Origin: Marinomonas mediterranea MMB-1 | GTDB taxonomy: Bacteria; Pseudomonadota; Gammaproteobacteria; Pseudomonadales; Marinomonadaceae | DNA: 64,000 nucleotides | Assembly (NCBI RefSeq): GCF_000192865.1 | Contig: NC_015276.1 | Location: 682,001 to 746,000 of the forward strand | Reading direction: 5' to 3' | Shown: one piece after another, positions 32,641 to 42,633 of the stretch | Position numbering within the stretch: the first letter of the stretch is position 1 | Layout: each line of letters opens with the position of its first letter | The notes under the pieces: model-generated | Told to the model about the DNA's origin: nothing | Seen by the model: the letters and a program-made list of their open reading frames with translations, nothing else | Databases searched by the model: none | Translations under genes and position numbers: made by a program

Positions 32641-33897
32641 TCAGCGCCTCAAGTGTAGCTTGGCATACTTTACTACTTTGTCTTCTATTTCTTGGATTTC
32701 GATCAAGTAGTTGTCCACCCACAAACTTGTTGGGCGTTCTGGTATAAATTCCAATGTTTCAATAATAAGACCGTTCAATGTCTTTGGACCATCTGTCGGT
32801 AGGTGCCATTCCAATGTCTTATTAATGTCTCGAATATGTGTTGAGCCGTCTATTCTAAAAGCCCCGTCTTCTAAGGACTGAATCTCTTCTTCCTCATCTT
32901 GTGTTGGAGGGGTGAATTCGCCGACAATTTCTTCTAATACGTCTTCGAGCGCTGCAATGCCTTGTACGTCACCATATTCGTCAACCACGATCCCCATTTG
33001 CTGGTGGTCTTTTTGGAAGTTCAACAATACGGTGTTAAGAGGTGTGCTTTCAGGAATAAAGTAAGGTGGAAGTGTGGCTTTTAATAAAGCGGCTTTTGTT
33101 GGGTTTTCTTCGCGTAAAAACAGAGCGGCGTTACGCGCGTGAAGCACGCCGATAACTTTGTTAATTTCGCCATTATAAACAGGCATACGCGTGTGGCGGC
33201 TTTGACATATTTGCTCGATGATTTCTTCGATCGAATCTTCTATGTCGATGCCGACGACCTCGTTACGTGGAACCATGATGTCATCTACCGAGACTTTTTC
33301 TAGGTCGAGAATTGAAATGAGCATCTCTTGGTGAGCGGCAGGAATAAGGCCGCTGGCCTCGTTTACGATGGTGCGTAACTCTTCCGAGTTAAGCGTGTTT
33401 TGTTCGCTGTTTGCGGGTTTTATGCCCAGTAGCCTTATTAAGCCATTTGACAGTGTGTTAACAATAACAACCAGTGGATAAAGCGTTTTAAGTAAAACGG
33501 TCAGAGCCCAAGAAGCCGGGAAGGCAATTTTTTCAGGGTGAATGGTTGCAATGGTCTTTGGTGTGACTTCAGCAAAGATCAGAATAATAAACGTCAGCGC
33601 AGCGGTCGCAATCGCAACCCCAGCATCGCCCCAGATTCTTACCGCAATAATGGTCGCGATCGCGGATGCCAGAATGTTGACAAAGTTATTGCCAATTAGA
33701 ATGACGCCAATTAAGCGGTCTGGGCGTTCTAAGAGTTTAGAGGCTTTAGACGCGGATCGGTGGCCATTTTTAACAAGATGCTTAAGTCGATATTTATTGA
33801 TCGAAAGCATGCTTGTTTCTGAGCTGGAAAAGAAACCAGAGAAAAGGATTAAAAAGAACAGTATTCCACCGAGAATACCTAAGGGGACATCGTTCAA
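32641..33897 (-). CDS. CorB/CorC-type (DUF21-CBS) transporter, YfjD-like
   Basis: 418 aa. Three to four N-terminal helices (DUF21: FFSSSETSMLSINKYRLKHL, LIGVILIGNNFVNILASA), two CBS domains (about 190-320, with VDDIMVPRNEVVGIDI and MGIVVDEYGDVQGI), and a C-terminal CorC_HlyC domain with FRIDGSTHIRDIN. The family includes CNNM-like magnesium transporters. It lies beside ypjD and ffh, the same order (ffh, ypjD, yfjD) as in many gammaproteobacteria. Confidence 0.88.
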   Translation of the reverse strand: MNDVPLGILGGILFFLILFSGFFSSSETSMLSINKYRLKHLVKNGHRSASKASKLLERPDRLIGVILIGNNFVNILASAIATIIAVRIWGDAGVAIATAALTFIILIFAEVTPKTIATIHPEKIAFPASWALTVLLKTLYPLVVIVNTLSNGLIRLLGIKPANSEQNTLNSEELRTIVNEASGLIPAAHQEMLISILDLEKVSVDDIMVPRNEVVGIDIEDSIEEIIEQICQSRHTRMPVYNGEINKVIGVLHARNAALFLREENPTKAALLKATLPPYFIPESTPLNTVLLNFQKDHQQMGIVVDEYGDVQGIAALEDVLEEIVGEFTPPTQDEEEEIQSLEDGAFRIDGSTHIRDINKTLEWHLPTDGPKTLNGLIIETLEFIPERPTSLWVDNYLIEIQEIEDKVVKYAKLHLRR

Positions 33898-34014
33898 AAA
33901 GGGATCGCCTCATTCATTATAATAGTGGGATTATTAGCGTATTAGAAGTCCGTGTCAAACGACAATTTACAAGTGCTTGCGACTCGTCATTTTAACGTAC
34001 TGAAAAGGCGCTGA

Positions 34015-34782
34015 TTACATTGAAATAATTTGCAATGCGATCTTGCTGCCAAAGTAGGCAAGCATGAGTAAAATAAAGCCGCTTAGCGTCCATTTCACGG
34101 ACAGTTGACCGCGCCATCCAAGGAAATGTCTGCCTACCAATAAGCTTGCAAATACGAGCCAAGAGCTGATGGTAAAAAAGGTCTTGTGGGCTAAATGTTG
34201 GGCGAACATATCTTCAATGAAATAGAACCCCGTTGCGATCGTCGCAGTAAGCAAAATGAAGGCGGCCCATAGGAATTCAAACATAAGGCGTTCAAGTACT
34301 TGCAGCGGGGGGACTCGTAGCAGTTGTTTTAGCTTGTGATGTTTTAATTGGTGTTCTTGTATGGAAAGAAGGATGCCAACACCGCAGGCCGCCATAAACA
34401 AGCTATAAGCGACCGATGCAATTAAAATATGAATAGAGGTACCAAACGACTGACTGTGGAGTTGTTCTAGCTTCCAAGGCTCTATTGCGTTAAGTGCAAT
34501 AATAATAGCTGCCAACGGGTAAGCGAAGCATAAAAGTAGAGAGAGGTCCTTGTTGCGATTGCTGAACCATAGGAAGGTGTTGCCGATCAGGGCAATCAAT
34601 AGACCAATGGTCAGGAAGTTAAAGCCATCTTGACTGCGAAGCAATTGCACGAGAGCCAGCATGTGGATGCCAATTGCGAGTGACCCAAAAAGTTGGGTCA
34701 TTTGAGCGCCGGGGCGTTTGAAGTACGTTCCTCCAGCAACGATAGAAGTAATGCACGCAAGCCAAAGGGTCAGTTGGGTCAT
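34015..34782 (-). CDS. ypjD: inner-membrane protein YpjD (CcsA-like)
   Basis: 255 aa with eight predicted membrane helices and the cytochrome c assembly (CcsA/CcmC-like) pattern; the relevant His residues are visible in HILIASVAYSLF and KTFFTISSWLVFASLLVGRH. I choose the ATG at 34782 (MTQLTLWLACITSI), which starts right at the first helix; the frame is open 20 codons further to a TTG. It is divergent from ffh, as usual. Role unknown. Confidence 0.8.
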   Translation of the reverse strand: MTQLTLWLACITSIVAGGTYFKRPGAQMTQLFGSLAIGIHMLALVQLLRSQDGFNFLTIGLLIALIGNTFLWFSNRNKDLSLLLCFAYPLAAIIIALNAIEPWKLEQLHSQSFGTSIHILIASVAYSLFMAACGVGILLSIQEHQLKHHKLKQLLRVPPLQVLERLMFEFLWAAFILLTATIATGFYFIEDMFAQHLAHKTFFTISSWLVFASLLVGRHFLGWRGQLSVKWTLSGFILLMLAYFGSKIALQIISM

Positions 34783-34966
34783 GAAATTAACCAGTCCGCA
34801 GTTAAATATTTCGTTATGAAAAGGAAGTAGGAAGGTATCCAACTGAACGACGAAGGAGTTATTCGTAGCTTCCCTTGTTAATTATTCGCTATAATAAGGT
34901 CAATTTAACCTTGGTTAAACCGTGAACGTAGGTTTTTTCCAATTAAAGCAAAATTTTGAGGGCTCC

Positions 34967-36367
34967 ATGTTCGACAATTTATCGAATCGCTTGACGTCGT
35001 CACTGGATAAAATCCGTGGCCGCGCCAAATTGACAGAAGACAATATCAAGGATGTCTTGCGTGAAGTGCGTATGGCATTGCTTGAAGCCGATGTGGCATT
35101 ACCGGTCGTTAAAGACTTTATTGCAGCCGTAAAAGAGCGCGCTGTCGGTACGGAAGTAACTAAGAGTCTTAGTCCAGGGCAAGTATTCCTGAAAATCGTC
35201 AAGCAAGAGCTTGAAGCGGTTATGGGGCAGGCGAATGATGAATTAAACTTACGTGCGACGCCTCCTGCCGTTATTTTGCTAGCAGGTCTTCAGGGTGCAG
35301 GTAAAACAACATCGGCCGGTAAACTTGCGAAGTTTTTGAAAGAGCGCCAAAAGAAATCGGTCGCGGTCGTCAGTGCGGACGTATATCGTCCAGCCGCTAT
35401 AAAGCAGTTGGAAACGTTAGCATCGGATGTCGGTGTTGATTTTATTCCAAGTGACATCTCGCAAAAACCGATCGATATCGCGAACAATGCTATTGATGTG
35501 GCTAGAAAAGCCCATAAAGATGTTTTGATCGTCGATACGGCAGGTCGTTTGGCCATTGATGAAGACATGATGGCGGAGATTAAAGCGCTTCATGGTGCGA
35601 TTAATCCTGTAGAAACGTTATTTGTCGTTGACTCCATGACGGGTCAAGATGCTGCGAATACTGCCAAAGCATTTGGCGACGTTCTGCCACTAACGGGTGT
35701 GATACTGACTAAAACGGATGGTGATGCCCGTGGCGGTGCTGCCTTGTCTGTGCGTCATATCACTGGTAAGCCTATTAAGTTTTTAGGTGTTGGTGAAAAA
35801 ACGGATGCCTTAGAGCCTTTCCACCCTGATCGATTAGCATCTCGTATTTTGGGTATGGGGGATATGCTTTCTCTTATCGAGCAGGCTGAGCAGAAAATCG
35901 ATAAAGAAAAGGCTGAGAAGCTTGCAGGCAAACTGCAAAAAGGCAAAGGGTTTGACCTAGAAGACTTTAAAGAACAGCTTCAGCAGATGAAGAACATGGG
36001 GGGGATGACCTCTATGTTAGACAAGCTTCCGGGAATGGGACAGCTGGGTGACATTCAGGATAAAGTGAACGATAAGATGTTTGTTCAAATGGAAGCACTT
36101 ATTAATTCTATGACACCTGCTGAGCGTCGCTTCCCTGATAAAATCAATGGTTCTCGTAAAAAACGTATTTCTACGGGCGCCGGCCTTCAGATCCAAGACT
36201 TAAATCGTTTGTTAAAACAGCATAAACAAATGCAGAAAATGATGAAGAAAATGGGTTCTAAAGGCGGAATGAAGAAAATGATGCGTGGGTTAGGTGGCAT
36301 GATGCCTGGTGGTTTGCCGGGCGGAGGTGGTAACTTCCCTGGTGGCGGTTTTCCCCCTAAGTTTTAA
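34967..36367 (+). CDS. ffh: Signal recognition particle protein Ffh (SRP54)
   Basis: 466 aa. N domain, then the GTPase with G1 GLQGAGKTTSAGKLA, DTAGR, TKTDGDARGG, and a methionine-rich M domain (GMTSMLDKLPGMGQL, QMQKMMKKMGSKGGMKKMM). It binds signal sequences and 4.5S RNA and delivers ribosomes to FtsY. The ATG at 34967 (MFDNLSNR) has GAGGG upstream; the frame extends 15 codons earlier. Terminator follows. Confidence 0.97.
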   Translation: MFDNLSNRLTSSLDKIRGRAKLTEDNIKDVLREVRMALLEADVALPVVKDFIAAVKERAVGTEVTKSLSPGQVFLKIVKQELEAVMGQANDELNLRATPPAVILLAGLQGAGKTTSAGKLAKFLKERQKKSVAVVSADVYRPAAIKQLETLASDVGVDFIPSDISQKPIDIANNAIDVARKAHKDVLIVDTAGRLAIDEDMMAEIKALHGAINPVETLFVVDSMTGQDAANTAKAFGDVLPLTGVILTKTDGDARGGAALSVRHITGKPIKFLGVGEKTDALEPFHPDRLASRILGMGDMLSLIEQAEQKIDKEKAEKLAGKLQKGKGFDLEDFKEQLQQMKNMGGMTSMLDKLPGMGQLGDIQDKVNDKMFVQMEALINSMTPAERRFPDKINGSRKKRISTGAGLQIQDLNRLLKQHKQMQKMMKKMGSKGGMKKMMRGLGGMMPGGLPGGGGNFPGGGFPPKF

Positions 36368-36428
36368 TGTTAAATTAAAATTACAGCGTATTATTTGTAT
36401 TGCTGGTTAAAAAACTAGCAAAATTATT

Positions 36429-36460
36429 CAAAAGGGCGATGATTCGCCCTTTTGTTTTTT
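36429..36460 (+). terminator. ffh terminator
   Basis: Stem AAAAGGGCGA/TCGCCCTTTT with a 4-base loop, then GTTTTTT. Confidence 0.85.
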
Positions 36461-36553
36461 AGTCAAATCGACTAGAATATGCCGCCTTCTTGTACTAGGT
36501 GCCCAATAACGGGTGGCAAGAAGGGTTTTGTTAAGCAATAAGGAACCAATAAT

Positions 36554-36802
36554 ATGGTAACTATTCGTCTTTCTCGTGGTGGCTCTAAAAAGCGCCCATT
36601 CTATCACTTGAACGTGGCTGACAGTCGTCGTGCTCGTGATGGTCGTTACATTGAGCGTGTAGGTTTCTTTAACCCAATCGCTCGTGGTCAAGAAGAACGT
36701 CTACGTGTTGACCTAGACCGTGTTAATCACTGGGTAGGCCAAGGCGCGCAGCTTTCTGACCGTGTTGCTCAGCTTGTTAAAGAAGCTGACAAAAACGCTT
36801 AA
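36554..36802 (+). CDS. rpsP: Ribosomal protein bS16
   Basis: 82 aa, MVTIRLSRGGSKKRPFYHL and GRYIERVGFFNP are the standard bS16 signature. First gene of the rpsP-rimM-trmD-rplS operon, with intervals of 16, 63 and 68 bp. AAGGAACC precedes the ATG. Confidence 0.98.
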   Translation: MVTIRLSRGGSKKRPFYHLNVADSRRARDGRYIERVGFFNPIARGQEERLRVDLDRVNHWVGQGAQLSDRVAQLVKEADKNA

Positions 36803-36818
36803 TATTTGAGGTAGTGCT

Positions 36819-37364
36819 ATGTCTGCATTGAAACAGGCGACCGCTCCTGAGCAAGCGCTTGTAGTAGGACGCATTACATCGGTATATGGTGTTAAAGGGT
36901 GGGTGAAGCTTTATTCACACACCGAGCCAATGACAGGAATCTTTGATTACTCGCATTGGTGGCTGAAAACCTCAACGGGTTGGAAGCGTATTGAGCTGAA
37001 CCAAGGTCGTACTCAAGGTCGTGGTTTGGTTGCATCGATTAAAGGCTATGCGGATCGCGATATTGTTCGTGAAATTTGTGGTCAAGATATATATATCGAT
37101 GTGAAAGATCTTCCTGAATTAGATGACGGTGATTTTTACTGGAGTCAACTCGAAGGTCTAACAGTGACAACTAAAGAGGGTGTTCTCTTAGGTAAGGTGT
37201 CACAGCTAATGGAAACGGGTGCTAACGACGTTGTCGTAGTTCGTGCTTGTGAAGGTAGCTATGATCGCGAAGAGCGCTTAATTCCCTATGTGCCAGAGAC
37301 TTATATTTTAGATGTAAATCTAGAGAGTAAAGCAATGGTCGTAGATTGGGATCCTGAGTTTTAG
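36819..37364 (+). CDS. rimM: Ribosome maturation factor RimM
   Basis: 181 aa. VVGRITSVYGVKGWVKLYSH opens the RimM domain; the PRC-barrel half has DDGDFYWSQLEGL and ERLIPYVPETYILDVN. Assists 30S head assembly by contacting uS19. The N-terminal extension (MSALKQATAPEQA) is a few residues longer than usual. Confidence 0.97.
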   Translation: MSALKQATAPEQALVVGRITSVYGVKGWVKLYSHTEPMTGIFDYSHWWLKTSTGWKRIELNQGRTQGRGLVASIKGYADRDIVREICGQDIYIDVKDLPELDDGDFYWSQLEGLTVTTKEGVLLGKVSQLMETGANDVVVVRACEGSYDREERLIPYVPETYILDVNLESKAMVVDWDPEF

Positions 37365-37427
37365 ATTTGAGTTAAAACTCGATAGTTTAAACCCTGATTG
37401 TTTAAAACTAAGGTAGAGGCGTTTTAA

Positions 37428-38180
37428 GTGAAGTTCGGAGTGATTTCTCTGTTTCCAGAAATGTTTCAAGCCATTACTCATTTTGGAGTAACGGGCAGAG
37501 CCATTAAATCTGGATTAATCAATGTGGATTTTTATAATCCGCGAGATTTTACTCACGATAAACACCGAACGGTAGATGATCGACCTTACGGCGGTGGTCC
37601 TGGGATGCTGATGAAAGTTCAGCCTCTCGAAGATGCAATAGCGTGTGCGAAGCAAAAGGCACCTAATGCAAAAGTAATTTTTTTGTCCCCTCAAGGGCGT
37701 ACACTGACACAGGAAGGTGTGCAACAGCTTGCTAAAGAAGCAGAAATAATTCTGGTAGCAGGTCGTTATGAAGGCGTTGATGAGCGTCTGATTCAATCTC
37801 AGATTGATGAAGAATGGTCGATTGGCGACTTTGTGCTAAGTGGTGGTGAGTTACCCGCAATGGTACTGATGGACTCTGTCTTTCGAATGGTGCCTGGGGT
37901 GTTGGGTAAACAAGCGTCTGCAGATGAAGATTCATTTGCTGATGGATTGTTGGATTGCCCACATTATACTCGACCTGAAGTATTAGACGGTGAACCTGTA
38001 CCGCCGGTACTACTTAGCGGAAACCATGAGGAGATAAGACGCTGGCGTTTAAAGCAAAAGCTCGCAAGAACTTGGCAACGTCGGCCAGACCTTCTGCAGA
38101 ACCTCGAGTTGGACAAGGAACAGCAGAAGTTATTAGAAGAGTTTATTCGTGAAACTGAAGCTCCAACCTCGGCAGAGTAA
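37428..38180 (+). CDS. trmD: tRNA (guanine-37-N1) methyltransferase
   Basis: 250 aa. SPOUT (trefoil-knot) enzyme using S-adenosylmethionine. Motifs: FPEMFQAITHFGVTGRAI, RPYGGGPGMLMK, GRYEGVDERL and SIGDFVLSGGELPAMV. Makes m1G37, which prevents +1 frameshifts. GTG start at 37428 with AGGTAGAGGC upstream. Confidence 0.97.
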   Translation: MKFGVISLFPEMFQAITHFGVTGRAIKSGLINVDFYNPRDFTHDKHRTVDDRPYGGGPGMLMKVQPLEDAIACAKQKAPNAKVIFLSPQGRTLTQEGVQQLAKEAEIILVAGRYEGVDERLIQSQIDEEWSIGDFVLSGGELPAMVLMDSVFRMVPGVLGKQASADEDSFADGLLDCPHYTRPEVLDGEPVPPVLLSGNHEEIRRWRLKQKLARTWQRRPDLLQNLELDKEQQKLLEEFIRETEAPTSAE

Positions 38181-38248
38181 GATTCATGAGCCTATCGGAT
38201 CGTTAACCTTCGTACTGATAGGAAACCAATTTGTTAGGAGTCAAATCC

Positions 38249-38611
38249 ATGAGCAATAAAACTAAGCTGATTCAACAGCTAGAAGCAGAACAAATGACAA
38301 AAGAGATCCCAGCGTTCGGCGCGGGTGACACTGTTATTGTTCAAGTAAAAGTTAAAGAAGGTTCTCGTGAGCGTCTACAGGCTTTTGAAGGTGTTGTAAT
38401 CGCGAAACGCAACCGTGGTCTTAACTCTGCATTCACTGTTCGTAAAATTTCTAGTGGTGTAGGTGTTGAGCGTGCGTTCCAGACATTCAGCCCTCTAGTA
38501 GACAGCATCGAAGTGAAACGTCGCGGTGACGTACGTCAAGCTAAGATCTACTACCTACGTGATCGTTCAGGTAAATCTGCACGTATCAAAGAGAAGTTGG
38601 CTAAGCGCTAA
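38249..38611 (+). CDS. rplS: Ribosomal protein bL19
   Basis: 120 aa, TKLIQQLEAEQMTKEIPAFG and VERAFQTFSPLVDSIEV are diagnostic. The ATG at 38249 has TAGGAG nine bases upstream; six earlier codons in frame lack support. Last gene of the operon, followed by a strong terminator. Confidence 0.97.
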   Translation: MSNKTKLIQQLEAEQMTKEIPAFGAGDTVIVQVKVKEGSRERLQAFEGVVIAKRNRGLNSAFTVRKISSGVGVERAFQTFSPLVDSIEVKRRGDVRQAKIYYLRDRSGKSARIKEKLAKR

Positions 38612-38654
38612 GTTCTTTTCTTACACTTTTCTTTTTCGAGAAGTGCAAGGTATA

Positions 38655-38683
38655 AAAAAGGCGACCTCAGGTCGCCTTTTTTA
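38655..38683 (+). terminator. rplS operon terminator
   Basis: AAAAAAGGCGACC/GGTCGCCTTTTTT, a bidirectional-looking perfect stem with a 2-4 base loop. Confidence 0.9.
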
Positions 38684-38866
38684 TTGTCTGCTTTTTATGC
38701 TCTGCTGTGATGCTTTATGGCTCTCATTTTATTGACTCGTGATGCTCTTTAAGTCCCGGTGTTCAATAAATATGTACCCAAGATAGGTTTTCTTTGGTTT
38801 ATCGTGGAACTTGATTAATATATTGTGGCCTAATAGCAAAAGCTTATTCGAAACTAGGAACAAGAA

Positions 38867-39574
38867 ATGAAGATTCGTTACATATTTGGTCTGCTGACAC
38901 TCTCTCTGACATTATTAGCTCAATCTGCTTTCGCAGGTCAGGAAGAGATAGAAAAAGCACTACAAAAAGCCATTCCAGGCGCGAAAATCGGCTCAATCTC
39001 TGAGCACAGTTCAGCTGGATTATATGTCGTTTCCATAGAGAACGGCCCAACATTGCATGTGACGAAAGACGGTAAGTACTTTGTTTTAGGTGACTTATAC
39101 CGAGTGGAAGATTCTGGGTTGGTAAATGAAACGGAAAACGCCAAAATGGCGAAAGTTGAAGCGATGCCAGAAGATCAAATGATCGTTTTCAAAGCGAAGG
39201 ATGAAAAGGCACATATCACCGTCTTTACGGATGTTGATTGTGGCTATTGCCGTATGCTTCATAGAGAGGTCGATCAGCTGAATGACTTGGGTATTACCGT
39301 GCGTTACATGGCTTACCCTCGTGCTGGAATAGGTTCGCCAGCTTATAACACAATGGTGAGTATATGGTGTTCAGATAATCCTAAATATTGGATGACACAA
39401 GCGAAACAAGGCGAGGAAGTGCCTCAAAACAAATGTGAAAACCCTGTCGCGGATCAGTTTAATTTAGGTAATTCGGTTGGCGTTCGTGGTACACCAAGTA
39501 TTGTTTTGAGTAATGGTAAATTTATGCCAGGCTACATCGAAGCCAACAGACTGGCTGCTGAACTAGGCCTCTAA
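38867..39574 (+). CDS. dsbC: Periplasmic disulfide isomerase DsbC
   Basis: 235 aa with signal peptide (MKIRYIFGLLTLSLTLLAQSAFA). The N-terminal dimerisation domain is followed by the thioredoxin domain with active site CGYC (DVDCGYCRMLH), a second Cys pair (WCSDN ... NKCEN) and cis-Pro loop RGTPS. Corrects wrong disulfides and is kept reduced by DsbD. dsbC before hom is the order seen in many gammaproteobacteria. Confidence 0.95.
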   Translation: MKIRYIFGLLTLSLTLLAQSAFAGQEEIEKALQKAIPGAKIGSISEHSSAGLYVVSIENGPTLHVTKDGKYFVLGDLYRVEDSGLVNETENAKMAKVEAMPEDQMIVFKAKDEKAHITVFTDVDCGYCRMLHREVDQLNDLGITVRYMAYPRAGIGSPAYNTMVSIWCSDNPKYWMTQAKQGEEVPQNKCENPVADQFNLGNSVGVRGTPSIVLSNGKFMPGYIEANRLAAELGL

Positions 39575-39822
39575 TCTACTTTAAGTTGTTGAGTGTCGTT
39601 TTTGATTACAGCACTCAGCAACTTCTATAATTCTCCTTCCTGAATTAGAAATATTCATATAGCTTCATTTAAGCGCTTTTCCGCATTGGGTTTAGTTAAG
39701 ACAAGCGCTATAATCGTGTCTCTTAGGCCAAATAAAATACAAAATTCGGCCAGTCGACGTCAGTGCTTGGAAGTTCTATCCAATGTCGTCATTCAATCAA
39801 CCGTCAGGTGTGGGGTACTGTT

Positions 39823-41124
39823 TTGAAACCGGTAAAAGTCGGAATATGTGGGCTTGGAACCGTAGGTTCTGGAAGTGTGAACATTCTTCTTAATAATGCA
39901 GAAGAGATTACACGACGCGTAGGGCGTAGCATTGTGGTCGAGCAAGTGGGCGCTCGTCGAGATAATCCAGAGTGCGATCTAACCGGCATTAACATTACCA
40001 GAGACATTTTTGACGTTGTTAACAACCCTGAGATCGATATTGTATTGGAATTGATCGGGGGCACAAGCATTGCAAAAGAGCTTGTATTAACCGCAATTGA
40101 AAATGGTAAGCACGTTGTTACAGCAAACAAAGCCCTTATTGCTGAGCACGGTAATGAAATTTTTGCTCGCGCCGAAGAAAAAGGCGTTATGGTTGCATTT
40201 GAAGCTGCAGTTGCAGGTGGCATTCCAATCATTAAATCGATTCGCGAAGGACTTTCAGCAAACAAAATTGAATGGTTGGCCGGTATCATAAATGGTACAG
40301 GCAACTTCATCATGACCGAAATGTCTGAAAAAGGTCGTGATTTCTCAGACGTGTTGGCTGAGGCGCAAGAACTCGGATACGCAGAAGCAGATCCAACATT
40401 TGATGTTGAAGGCATCGATGCGGCCCATAAGTTAACTATATTAGCGTCAATTGCTTTCGGTATACCGCTTCAGTTTGAGAAAACATACACTGAAGGTATT
40501 AGCCAAATTACATCGGAAGACGTTTCTTTTGCGCATGAATTGGGCTATGCAATCAAACACCTAGGGATTGCTCGACGTACTCAAAATGGGATTGAGTTGC
40601 GTGTTCATCCAACATTGATTTCATATAAGCAGCTACTTGCTAACGTAAACGGTGTGATGAATGCTGTAATGGTTAAAGGCGATGCTGTTGGTCCTACATT
40701 GACGTATGGCGCAGGAGCTGGCGCATTGCCTACGGGATCTTCTGTTATTGCCGATGTTGTTGATGTTGCACGTACGCTTACAGCAGACCCAACCAATCGC
40801 GTTCCACATTTGGCTTTTCAGGAAGGCTCGCTAGCGACGACGACTATCCTGCCAGTTGAAGAAATCGAGAGTGGTTTCTTTCTAAATATGCGAATTCAGG
40901 ATCGTGCTGGTGTTCTTGCTAATATCACACAGATCTTGTCTGAAAACGGAATCAGTATCGAATCTGTTATTCAAAGAGAACGTAACGGTGGCGATTTGGT
41001 TCCACTTGTTGTGATGACTCACACAGTCAAAGAACAAAATATGAATGCGGCGATTACTGCGATTGAAGAATTACCGGATGTTGCTGGAAAAATACAACGA
41101 ATTCGTGTTGAACATTTGGCCTAA
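39823..41124 (+). CDS. hom: Homoserine dehydrogenase
   Basis: 433 aa. NAD(P)-binding GICGLGTVGSG, VTANKALIAEHG, the catalytic region GIINGTGNFIMTEM and EADPTFDVEGIDAAHK, and a C-terminal ACT domain (MRIQDRAGVLANITQIL) for feedback control by threonine. I use the TTG at 39823 (MKPVKVG...) with GGGGT eight bases upstream, because it matches the usual start; the frame is open 20 codons further. thrC follows after 29 bp. Confidence 0.95.
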   Translation: MKPVKVGICGLGTVGSGSVNILLNNAEEITRRVGRSIVVEQVGARRDNPECDLTGINITRDIFDVVNNPEIDIVLELIGGTSIAKELVLTAIENGKHVVTANKALIAEHGNEIFARAEEKGVMVAFEAAVAGGIPIIKSIREGLSANKIEWLAGIINGTGNFIMTEMSEKGRDFSDVLAEAQELGYAEADPTFDVEGIDAAHKLTILASIAFGIPLQFEKTYTEGISQITSEDVSFAHELGYAIKHLGIARRTQNGIELRVHPTLISYKQLLANVNGVMNAVMVKGDAVGPTLTYGAGAGALPTGSSVIADVVDVARTLTADPTNRVPHLAFQEGSLATTTILPVEEIESGFFLNMRIQDRAGVLANITQILSENGISIESVIQRERNGGDLVPLVVMTHTVKEQNMNAAITAIEELPDVAGKIQRIRVEHLA

Positions 41125-41153
41125 CGCCGATATTTGATTGAGAAGATAAAGTA

Positions 41154-42539
41154 ATGAAATATATTTCTACTCGCGGACAAGCTCCTGCACTGAGTTTTGG
41201 AGATGTTCTCCTTGCTGGACTTGCTAATGATGGCGGTCTTTACATTCCAGAAACGCTTCCTAGCTATACAAAAGAAGAAATTGCGTCTTGGGCGTCTCTA
41301 AGTTACCAAGAATTGGCTTTTAAAATCATGTGGCCTTTTGTTGAAGGTGAAATACCAGCCGACGACTTTAAGCGTATGATTGACGAGGCTTATTCTAGCT
41401 TTAACCACACTTCCATCGCACCAATGGTGCAAACGGGTAACAACGAGTGGGTGTTAGAGTTGTTCCGTGGACCAACGCTTGCCTTTAAAGACTTTGCGCT
41501 TCAGTTACTTGGTCGATTAATGGACTTTGTTTTGGAAAAGCGTGGCGAAAAGCTGGTAATTATGGGCGCGACGTCTGGTGATACTGGGTCTGCTGCGATT
41601 GAAGGGTGCCGTCACTCCGAACATTTAGATATTTTCATATTACACCCGTATCAGCGCGTATCTGAAGTTCAGCGTCGCCAAATGACAACCATCATCGACG
41701 ATAACGTTTTCAATATTGCTGTAAAAGGTAACTTTGACGATTGTCAGGGGATGGTTAAAACAAGTTTTGCAGATCAGTCGTTTCTTAAGGGCGCGAAACT
41801 TGGCGCAGTAAACTCGATCAACTGGGCGCGTATTATGGCTCAAATCGTTTACTACTTCTCTTCTGCTTTGTCGGTTGGAGCACCACATCGTAAAGTGTCG
41901 TTCTCTGTACCCACTGGTAATTTTGGCGATATCTTTGCTGGTTACTTAGCTAAGCAGATGGGTTTGCCGATTGATCAGCTGGTTGTTGCAACAAACCAGA
42001 ATGATATTTTGCATCGTACGATTGCTGAAAATGATATGAGTCGTCAGTCATTAAATGTCACTTTATCGCCAAGTATGGACATCATGGTATCGAGTAACTT
42101 CGAGCGTTTGTTGTTTGATGCGCATGGTCGTGATGGCGATAAAATTAATGATTTAATGCAGCGCTTTAATCAAGGTGATGTAACGCTGGATGATTCAGCG
42201 TGGCAGTTTGTGAAAGATAACTTTGACAGCTATAAAGTCGATGATGAAGGCACTTGTGATGTTATTGCAAACGTCTTCTCAGAAACTCAGTATCTTCTAG
42301 ATCCTCATACTGCGATCGGTCTTGAAGCGGCTCGTAAATGCTGGAAAGACAAATCTGTCCCTATGATTACATTGGCAACGGCGCATCCGGTTAAATTTCC
42401 AGAAGCGGTGGAAAAAGCAGGGTGTGAATCGCCAAGTTTACCTGAACATATGAAAGACTTGTTTGAGCGAGAAGAGTCTTATGATGTTTTGGATAATTCC
42501 ATTGCAGATGTTCAACAGTTTGTTGCAGACCGCATTTAA
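41154..42539 (+). CDS. thrC: Threonine synthase
   Basis: 461 aa, PLP enzyme, final step of threonine synthesis. PLP lysine in GPTLAFKDFALQLLG, then GATSGDTGSAAIEG and NSINWARIMAQIVYYF. Starts 29 bp after hom, in the same transcript. Two hairpins follow before rsmE. Confidence 0.96.
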   Translation: MKYISTRGQAPALSFGDVLLAGLANDGGLYIPETLPSYTKEEIASWASLSYQELAFKIMWPFVEGEIPADDFKRMIDEAYSSFNHTSIAPMVQTGNNEWVLELFRGPTLAFKDFALQLLGRLMDFVLEKRGEKLVIMGATSGDTGSAAIEGCRHSEHLDIFILHPYQRVSEVQRRQMTTIIDDNVFNIAVKGNFDDCQGMVKTSFADQSFLKGAKLGAVNSINWARIMAQIVYYFSSALSVGAPHRKVSFSVPTGNFGDIFAGYLAKQMGLPIDQLVVATNQNDILHRTIAENDMSRQSLNVTLSPSMDIMVSSNFERLLFDAHGRDGDKINDLMQRFNQGDVTLDDSAWQFVKDNFDSYKVDDEGTCDVIANVFSETQYLLDPHTAIGLEAARKCWKDKSVPMITLATAHPVKFPEAVEKAGCESPSLPEHMKDLFEREESYDVLDNSIADVQQFVADRI

Positions 42540-42554
42540 TTAAAAGTGATTGTG

Positions 42555-42582
42555 AGCGTGCTTTGTTGCACGCTTTTCTTTC
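42555..42582 (+). terminator. first terminator after thrC
   Basis: Stem AGCGTGC/GCACGCT with a 6-base loop, followed by TTTCTTTC. Confidence 0.65.
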
Positions 42583-42604
42583 ATTCGTTATTAGGGAAAT
42601 TGAT

Positions 42605-42629
42605 AAAGGAGCTTTTGGCTCCTTTTTTT
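42605..42629 (+). terminator. second terminator, just before rsmE
   Basis: Stem AAAGGAGC/GCTCCTTT with a 5-base loop and a T tract. It ends only 5 bases before the rsmE ATG, so the T tract takes the place where a ribosome binding site would be. Confidence 0.7.
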
Positions 42630-42633
42630 ATAT

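Noticed and set aside
39587..39625. Terminator after dsbC
   Set aside because: GTTGTTGAGTG/CACTCAGCAAC can pair, but the loop is 18 bases and no T run follows.
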